DNA of 7,441 nucleotides, taken from the NCBI GenBank assembly GCA_964618405.1, contig CAZUAY010000197.1, forward strand, positions 1-7,441, written 5' to 3'. The position numbers and the translations under genes were made by a program. Of this stretch, positions 1 to 4,867 are shown piece after piece. The number at the start of each line of letters is the position of its first letter. Within the stretch, counting starts at the first letter, position 1. This DNA is from JBBQIY01 sp964618405. GTDB taxonomy: Bacteria; Verrucomicrobiota; Kiritimatiellia; RFP12; UBA3636. The notes beneath the pieces are model-generated. The model saw only the letters and a program-made list of their open reading frames with translations, did not search any database and was not told where the DNA came from.

Positions 1-60
1 GAATTGAACTTGCGACACAAAACACCGGAAAATCCCAAAATTAGTGAGTTCTGAAGAAGA
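1..60. other. Intergenic left edge, downstream of gltA, with repeat words
   Basis: This is the stretch after the citrate synthase stop codon, cut by the window edge. No gene and no convincing intrinsic terminator is visible in it. It carries two short words also found in the 1476-1922 island. AATTGAACTTGCGACA and the bases after it (2-22) match the reverse complement of 1702-1722 at 19 of 21 positions. TAGTGAGTTCTGA (42-54) matches 1663-1675 at 12 of 13. This suggests that another member of the same dispersed repeat population begins here, but the edge hides its extent. Confidence 0.4.
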
Positions 61-1353
61 TTAGGTTCGATCCGCTAAAGGCACGTAATGGGTCAGCGTG
101 GGTCCCGTATAGATCTGACGAGGACGGTAGATGCGCGTCTTGGGCGCGTCCATGATTTCTTTATAGTTGGCGATCCATCCGGGCATACGCCCCATGGCAA
201 AAACGACCGTGAACATTTCGGTCGGGATTCCGATAGCCCGCATAATGATGCCACTGTAAAAATCGACATTCGGGTACAACTTCCGTTCGATGAAATACGG
301 ATCCTGCAACGCGCACGCTTCCAGTCGTTGGGCGATATCGAGCAGAGGATCGGTGATCTGAAGCTCCCGAAAAAGATCGTCGCACGCGCACTTGAGGATC
401 GTCGCACGCGGATCGTAGTTCCGATAGACGCGGTGGCCGAATCCCATAAGGCGCGCTCCGCCGCTCTTGTCTTTAGCGGCAGCGATAAATCGCGTCCCAT
501 CATCTCCGGAGCAATGGATGTCTTGTAGCATCTCAATCACCGCCTGATTGGCACCACCATGCAACGGCCCCCAAAGGGCGCTCACGCCGGCCGCAGCACT
601 GGCAAGTAGGTTGGCTTGACTCGACGCGACCATCCGGACAGCAGAGGTTGAACAATTCTGCTCATGATCCGCGTGCAGAATGAGAATCAGTTCTAACGCA
701 CGCAACACCGCTGGGTTCGAGGCGTAATCTTCGTAGGGATCCGAAAACATCATGTGCAAGAAATTGGCCACATACTTATTGGAAGGCTTCGGATAGATAA
801 TCGGCATTCCGTGCGACTTGCGATACGAGAACGCGGCAATAGTGCGCACTTGCGAGATGAGCCGTGCGGCATGAAGATCGAAGAAGGGTGCTGTCGGTTT
901 GCCAATGGACAAGCCAGGATAGAAGCAACTGCTGGCATTAATCATTGCCGACAAAATGGCCATCGGATGGGCATTAGACGGGAACCCCTCAAAATGGTAT
1001 TTCATGTCCTCGTGGAGGTTCTCGTTTTGCGTTAGCGCATTCGAAAACAGCTTGAGTTCTGCCGCAGTTGGCAACTTGCCATATATCAAAAGATAGGCTG
1101 TTTCCACAAAGGAGGCCTTCTCCGCCAACTCCTCTATGGGGACGCCCCGATAACGCAAAACACCCTTATCGCCATCGATGAACGTAATCCGACTCATGCA
1201 AGATCCCGTGTTGCCGTATCCTTCGTCCAGCGTAATCATGCCGGTCGTGTCTCGTAACGTGGAGATATCAATAGCCCGCTCTCCTTCGATTCCTGTCACG
1301 ATAGGGAGGTGGATCTGTTTTCCTTCAAATTCGATTCGCGCTGTTGTTTTCAT
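61..1353 (-). CDS. gltA: Citrate synthase (type II, hexameric-type GltA)
   Basis: Condenses acetyl-CoA with oxaloacetate to citrate and CoA, the entry step of the TCA cycle, in the cytoplasm. The 430-residue product is close in length to E. coli GltA (427) and aligns with it throughout by eye. Key motifs: HADHEQNCSTSAVR at 227-240, WGPLHGGANQ at 261-270 with catalytic His265, GFGHRVYRNYDPRAT at 304-318 with catalytic His307, PNVDFYSG at 361-368 with catalytic Asp364, and the C-terminal YRPRQIYTG. The N-terminal SCMSRITFIDGDKG region is also typical. I chose the ATG at 1353-1351 because the product then begins MKTTARIEFEGK, as expected for the family. The frame stays open to 1455, but those 34 extra residues are Arg/Ser-rich, unlike any citrate synthase N-terminus, and cover the candidate promoter. 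The upstream SD is weak (AGAG). The gene is separated from mnmE by 569 bp and is probably transcribed on its own. Confidence 0.97.
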   Translation of the reverse strand: MKTTARIEFEGKQIHLPIVTGIEGERAIDISTLRDTTGMITLDEGYGNTGSCMSRITFIDGDKGVLRYRGVPIEELAEKASFVETAYLLIYGKLPTAAELKLFSNALTQNENLHEDMKYHFEGFPSNAHPMAILSAMINASSCFYPGLSIGKPTAPFFDLHAARLISQVRTIAAFSYRKSHGMPIIYPKPSNKYVANFLHMMFSDPYEDYASNPAVLRALELILILHADHEQNCSTSAVRMVASSQANLLASAAAGVSALWGPLHGGANQAVIEMLQDIHCSGDDGTRFIAAAKDKSGGARLMGFGHRVYRNYDPRATILKCACDDLFRELQITDPLLDIAQRLEACALQDPYFIERKLYPNVDFYSGIIMRAIGIPTEMFTVVFAMGRMPGWIANYKEIMDAPKTRIYRPRQIYTGPTLTHYVPLADRT

Positions 1354-1426
1354 TTTTTGATCTCTGCGTAACCACGAAGACAGACTCCAACCAAGCCGAC
1401 AATCCGATCTGCTTATGTGGCGGCAC

Positions 1427-1455
1427 AAACTAGAATATCGGCGAGTGGAAGTCAA
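1427..1455 (-). promoter_or_regulatory. Candidate sigma70-type promoter for gltA
   Basis: On the minus strand, TTGACT (1455-1450, 5 of 6 to the -35 consensus) is followed after exactly 17 bp by TAGTTT (1432-1427, 3 of 6 to the -10 consensus, with the conserved TA and final T kept). It would start transcription near 1420, giving a leader of about 65 nt before the gltA ATG. The -10 is weak and the call rests only on motif and spacing. Confidence 0.3.
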
Positions 1456-1475
1456 GTTATATCGAACGACTTTCC

Positions 1476-1522
1476 GTACTCGGTCAGTGACGGGGGGGTG
1501 CCCCCCGTCACTGACCGAGTAC
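1476..1522 (+). repeat. Perfect 22-bp palindrome with 3-nt loop (repeat module copy 1, hairpin)
   Basis: The left arm 1476-1497 and right arm 1501-1522 are perfect reverse complements. The arm begins GTACTCGGTCAGTGAC and runs into six Gs, with GTG as the loop. The tip is a run of seven Gs followed, after TG, by six Cs. No T-tract follows on either strand, so it is not a standard intrinsic terminator. It lies about 120 bp upstream of the gltA start codon and just upstream of that gene's candidate promoter. The arm resembles the copies at 1883-1922 and 7244-7289. Confidence 0.9.
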
Positions 1523-1553
1523 AGTCGCTAGTCGCTAGTTGCTAGTCGCTAGT
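1523..1553 (+). repeat. Tandem AGTCGCT heptamer array, 4.4 copies
   Basis: AGTCGCT occurs at 1523, 1530 and 1544, with the one-base variant AGTTGCT at 1537 and a partial AGT at 1551-1553. It abuts the preceding palindrome with no gap, as the two-unit arrays do in the other two module copies. It is therefore part of a composite repeat unit rather than an isolated microsatellite. Confidence 0.85.
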
Positions 1554-1836
1554 GAAGTCTGTTGATCGGGGGGAAGTAGTGAGTTGCGAGTGGCGAGCCT
1601 GTAGCCGCGATCGATGATCGCGGACGATTCCGGCCTCACCGAGGCCAGCCACAGGGGAGAAGTAGCGAGTTCTGACCTCCCTAAATTGAGGCTTATCCTA
1701 CTTTTCTGTCGCAAGCTCAATTTCCTCTTCTAATAATGAATGACCGCTCGCGAAATCTACGATAATAACGTAAGATCGTAGACGGTCTGACCGAAGTTTC
1801 CCACTTGGAAATTGGATTTGAGTGTTGGCTGTTGGA
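1554..1836. other. Interior of the repeat island; no convincing gene
   Basis: This holds only small structural repeats. They are an AGTAGTGAGTTGCGAGTGG-like degenerate stretch (1575-1596), a two-hairpin unit (1598-1655, listed separately), and an 8-bp inverted repeat AAATTGAG/CTCAATTT (1683-1690/1716-1723). There is also an 8-bp inverted repeat TCTACGAT/ATCGTAGA (1756-1763/1775-1782) and a palindromic CGGTCTGACCG (1783-1793). The direct repeat TTGGAAATTG occurs at 1805-1814 and 1832-1841. Short open frames of 61 and 66 codons on the minus strand run through the repeats and lack family features. Confidence 0.6.
1598..1655. repeat. Compact two-hairpin structure closed by an outer stem
   Basis: There are two adjacent perfect hairpins. 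CCGCGATC (1605-1612) pairs with GATCGCGG (1616-1623) over a GAT loop. GGCCTC (1632-1637) pairs with GAGGCC (1641-1646) over an ACC loop. They are enclosed by CCTGT (1598-1602) pairing with ACAGG (1651-1655). The result is a small three-way junction that could form in either strand's RNA or in single-stranded DNA. It resembles REPIN-type mobile hairpin pairs in build. No function can be assigned from one copy. Confidence 0.6.
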
Positions 1837-1922
1837 AATTGAGAGTGCAAAGAACTCAGATAACGTCTAGCGACTAGCGACTGTAATCGTTCAGGCACAG
1901 CCCCCTGTGCCTGACCGATTAC
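1837..1922 (-). repeat. Repeat module copy 2: 18-bp hairpin, two heptamers and tail
   Basis: Read on the minus strand from 1922, an 18-nt arm (1922-1905, GTAATCGGTCAGGCACAG) meets its partner (1900-1883) over a GGGG loop. There is one mismatch, from T at 1890. Two AGTCGCT units and AGACGTTAT follow (1882-1860), then a 23-nt tail (1859-1837). Both post-hairpin blocks are identical to those of the copy at 7290-7347. The hairpin begins at the base next to the mnmE stop codon (1925-1923), so it forms the 3' end of the operon transcript. It lacks a U-tract and may stabilise or punctuate the mRNA rather than terminate it by the intrinsic route. Confidence 0.85.
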
Positions 1923-3344
1923 CTACTTTCCAATACAGAAACGCGAGAAGATGCGATCGAGGAGATCGTCGGAATAGACGCGCCCCGTAATCTGCGAAAG
2001 CGCCTCTGCTGCCGCACGGAGTGCTTGTGCACAAAACACAGCCGAATCCCCGCCATCTCTGCCATATAATGACAGCGCAACCTCAACTTCCGTCATTGCT
2101 TTTTCAAGAAGTCCGTGGTGGCGTTCGGACACCGCCACGCCCTGCGATGCATCGTGGAACCCATCACCCACGATCTTGCGCTTCATTGCCGACTTCAACT
2201 CCTCAAGTCCCGATCCATCCTTGACCGACACCACCACGACATCGTAGCCTGCTTCGCGGATGCGCCGTGGCAGAGTCTGCACACTGCCCCCGCGAGCAAT
2301 GTCCGCCTTGCTGAGAATGACGAGCGTCTTCGCTAGTGCGTAAGAACCATCACGTATCCAATCGAGTTGGTGCTCGTGATCGGCCGCCATATCGATGAGC
2401 CGCAAATTCAAATCTGCTGACTGAATGAGTTGAACAGCGCGATCGACACCGAGTCGCTCTATCGAGGACTCCGTGTCGCGCAATCCCGCCGTATCGACCA
2501 TACGGAGCGGTATGCCATCAAGAAGCATGGTCTCTTCAATTGAATCACGCGTTGTGCCAGGGATGTCGGTGACAATCGATCGGAGCACGCCGAGCATAGC
2601 ATTGAAGAGCGTCGACTTTCCGGCATTCGGAATGCCGCTCAGCACAACCAGCGCGCCCTCGCGAAGGAGCATGCCCTCGCGCCACGTCGCAGCAAGTTCA
2701 AAAAGATTCTCCCGAACCAAACCCAGTCGTTCTGAAATTCCTACAGGCTCGAGAATTGAATTCGATTCATCATCGGCGAAATCAAGTGACGCCTCGATGT
2801 CGGCGCAAACTTCCATGAGCGCATCATAGCACGCGTCGAGTCGGCGTCCCAACGACCCACCCAGTTGTTCGGCCGCCGCGCGGCCTGCACGTTCTGATTG
2901 CGCGCCGATGACATCCATGACCGCCTCAGCCATACTCAGATCCATGCGTCCGTTGAGAAAAGCGCGACGCGAGAATTCGCCCGGCCCTGCAGGTTCGGCA
3001 CCGCAGGCAATCAGCGCCTTCATCACCCGCATCACGGGGACTCTGCCACCGTGCGTCTGAAACTCGACCACGTCCTCACCCGTGTAACTATGCGGGGCTC
3101 GAAAGGCGAGGATCAGCGCTTCGTCGATTAACCCGCCATCGGCAGGATCACGGAGACGAAAAAGGCGAAACGTTCCCGCTTCCATCTGCGATGGCTTCAC
3201 CGCTGCATCAGCACAGAAGGCGTCTGCAATCCCATACGCCATTGCCCCAGACATACGCACAACCGCAATTCCCGCTTGTCCAGGCGCGGTGCAAACCGCT
3301 ACCACCGTGCGCATTTCCATGTTACCATTCGTCATGTCGCTCAT
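1923..3344 (-). CDS. mnmE: tRNA uridine-5-carboxymethylaminomethyl(34) synthesis GTPase MnmE
   Basis: With MnmG (not in this window), MnmE makes the aminomethyl-type modification at C5 of the wobble uridine in several tRNAs, using GTP and a folate one-carbon donor. The 473-residue product has the family layout: N-terminal folate-binding domain (about 11-130), a helical domain split around the G domain, the G domain at about 230-385, and the diagnostic C-terminal FCIGK (Cys470). G-domain motifs are G1 GIPNAGKST (237-245, including the potassium-liganding Asn), G2 IPGTTRD (261-267) and G3 DTAG (284-287). G4 reads SKAD (345-348) rather than NKxD. The ATG at 3344-3342 overlaps the upstream gene's TGA (ATGA), with GAGG (3353-3350) five bases before it. 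This indicates translational coupling. Met4, Met9 and Met11 are possible alternative starts. It is the last gene of the operon and is followed at once by a hairpin repeat. Confidence 0.97.
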   Translation of the reverse strand: MSDMTNGNMEMRTVVAVCTAPGQAGIAVVRMSGAMAYGIADAFCADAAVKPSQMEAGTFRLFRLRDPADGGLIDEALILAFRAPHSYTGEDVVEFQTHGGRVPVMRVMKALIACGAEPAGPGEFSRRAFLNGRMDLSMAEAVMDVIGAQSERAGRAAAEQLGGSLGRRLDACYDALMEVCADIEASLDFADDESNSILEPVGISERLGLVRENLFELAATWREGMLLREGALVVLSGIPNAGKSTLFNAMLGVLRSIVTDIPGTTRDSIEETMLLDGIPLRMVDTAGLRDTESSIERLGVDRAVQLIQSADLNLRLIDMAADHEHQLDWIRDGSYALAKTLVILSKADIARGGSVQTLPRRIREAGYDVVVVSVKDGSGLEELKSAMKRKIVGDGFHDASQGVAVSERHHGLLEKAMTEVEVALSLYGRDGGDSAVFCAQALRAAAEALSQITGRVYSDDLLDRIFSRFCIGK

Positions 3345-4861
3345 TTCCGCCTCACCGCTACACCGCCTATTTTCACTTTGCCGGTGAATCGGCCGCTCAG
3401 CTCAACGCGGATCAAGTATCCCCCAGCAGGCATGCCCTCGGTGGTTCCGCGGGCAATCCACCATCCTTCCGCATTGGGAAGCCCCCGTAGCGCAACCGGC
3501 AAATTCTCATCACGAAGACCCACGGTGTTGCCAAAGCTTTTCGTCATGACCACACGCTCCGATCCGCGGTCACTTGCCGAACCTTTAATAACCTTTACCG
3601 TCATGGCCAGCTCTCCTTTGAAATTTTCGTCGAAGGAGACCTTCGAAATAACCTCAAAGCGATCTCCGGCATGACATTCGATTTCTGGACTTTCAAAGAC
3701 CACGTCCGCTACGGATGTGGTACTAGAAACCGTGACGCACGTACGAGTTTCATCGAGCTTGGTTGCCTCAACGGACTGGGTACGCGAATCGTTTAGTATC
3801 AAGCGAAAAGGAGAGGAAGAAAAGCCCCCCAGGGTTCGGGCAGAAAGTGGGGGCAGTAAGTTCCCATCAGGCCAAACGTGCGCCATCGCGGTCAACGGTG
3901 CCACGCGCTCAGAAGGAAAAGCCACAGACTTGGTGCCCGCTCGCAAAACAAAGGCTCCTGCAAGCACAGCAATCAGCACCCCTGCAACCATGGCGACGAT
4001 GGCGAGCCATTTCCACACTGCCGTTTGTTTTTTAAGGAGCGTGGTAACATCGCTTTCGAGGACCTCGCCCGCAACTCTGGCGGTCGCATCGGGAGAAAAA
4101 TCAAGACCCTCGCGCACGGACCCCAACGCGCTCGTCTGCGATCTTCGCAGGAGCGGAATTTCATCGGACCCGAGATGCTTTCTCGCGGCAGCCGCGCAGA
4201 ACGCCTCGAAGTCGTAGGATATCTTAAAAAAGCGAACCGAGCCCGCTTCCTCATCGAAAATCACGTATGAAGCGCGAGGATCTCCACCCCGCGGATATCC
4301 CACCGAGCCTACGTTCACAATATAGCGTTTTCCCAACTCTAACGTAAAATCTTGTGGGTCCAACGCATGGGGTATTCCCTTGGTGCCGATGACAAAAATT
4401 CCCGGCTGATGACTATGTCCGCAAAAAAGCAATTGTTCAGAAACCGCGTCGAACGATGCCGTTGCCTCTTCAGGCGTCTCGATGTAGTTGAAGACAGCAG
4501 GATCTGAAAAATCACCGTGAACGCAACGAAAATTGTCGCCTTTGAGCACCAGTGGCAACGCATCGAAAAAATCTTTCGCTTTCGTGCCGAGTTGTTCTTG
4601 CGTCCAGACAATCATCCGACGGGCGCGATCATTGAACGTGTCAGCGGACATTCTTTCCGCAACCACGGCATCGTGATTTCCTAACACCATGAGATGAACA
4701 CGTTCGTAGACAGACTTGAGAACCTCGGCAGGTTCGGGGCCATAACCGACAACGTCGCCGAGACAGATAATACGGTCAACTTGCCGTAACGCGATGTCTG
4801 TCAGCACGGTATTCCATGCGGAAAGATTTCCGTGTATGTCTGAGACTATGGCGTAACGCAT
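3341..4861 (-). CDS. Calcineurin-like metallophosphoesterase with membrane segment and extra C-terminal domain
   Basis: Residues 1-220 form a Metallophos_2-type phosphoesterase with all metal-ligand motifs: SDIHGN (Asp8, His10), GDVVGYGP (Asp36), GNHD (Asn62, His63), VHGD (His115) and GHSHQP (His149, His151). Such enzymes hydrolyse phosphomono- or diesters. The substrate cannot be read from sequence, and the style resembles the ApaH/YfcE-like COG0639 and COG0622 groups. Single-domain relatives are usually about 160-250 residues, whereas this one has 506. A linker (220-282) leads to one hydrophobic segment (about 284-306) preceded by KK and K residues, predicting the enzyme on the cytoplasmic side. 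About 200 residues then follow outside, rich in alternating hydrophobic strands and looking like a beta-sandwich, with no family I can name. The start is six bases after the stop of the repeat-protein gene, and the end overlaps mnmE. Enzyme class is confident; physiological role is unknown. Confidence 0.88.
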   Translation of the reverse strand: MRYAIVSDIHGNLSAWNTVLTDIALRQVDRIICLGDVVGYGPEPAEVLKSVYERVHLMVLGNHDAVVAERMSADTFNDRARRMIVWTQEQLGTKAKDFFDALPLVLKGDNFRCVHGDFSDPAVFNYIETPEEATASFDAVSEQLLFCGHSHQPGIFVIGTKGIPHALDPQDFTLELGKRYIVNVGSVGYPRGGDPRASYVIFDEEAGSVRFFKISYDFEAFCAAAARKHLGSDEIPLLRRSQTSALGSVREGLDFSPDATARVAGEVLESDVTTLLKKQTAVWKWLAIVAMVAGVLIAVLAGAFVLRAGTKSVAFPSERVAPLTAMAHVWPDGNLLPPLSARTLGGFSSSPFRLILNDSRTQSVEATKLDETRTCVTVSSTTSVADVVFESPEIECHAGDRFEVISKVSFDENFKGELAMTVKVIKGSASDRGSERVVMTKSFGNTVGLRDENLPVALRGLPNAEGWWIARGTTEGMPAGGYLIRVELSGRFTGKVKIGGVAVRRK

Positions 4862-4867
4862 CGCTTT

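Noticed and set aside
1354..1455. N-terminal extension of citrate synthase by 34 residues
   Set aside because: The extension is Arg/Ser-rich, has no counterpart in the family and covers the likely promoter. The ATG at 1353 gives a normal GltA N-terminus.
1476..1522. Intrinsic terminator at the 22-bp palindrome
   Set aside because: The stem is strong, but no T-run follows on either strand and it sits upstream of gltA rather than after a gene end.
1535..1720. 61-codon minus-strand reading frame in the island
   Set aside because: It runs through the two-hairpin unit and into the heptamer array and ends with their translation (TSLATSN). There is no family feature and no good ribosome binding site.
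1698..1898. 66-codon minus-strand frame ending in IVDFASGHSLLEEEIELATE
   Set aside because: The last 25 residues look protein-like and could be a gene relic, but the upstream part is repeat DNA (module copy 2) and no homologous family comes to mind. It is too short to call a pseudogene without a search.
1476..1922. CRISPR array or phage attachment site
   Set aside because: There are no regularly spaced direct repeats with unique spacers and no tRNA end or integrase. The repeats are palindromic modules and contiguous heptamers.
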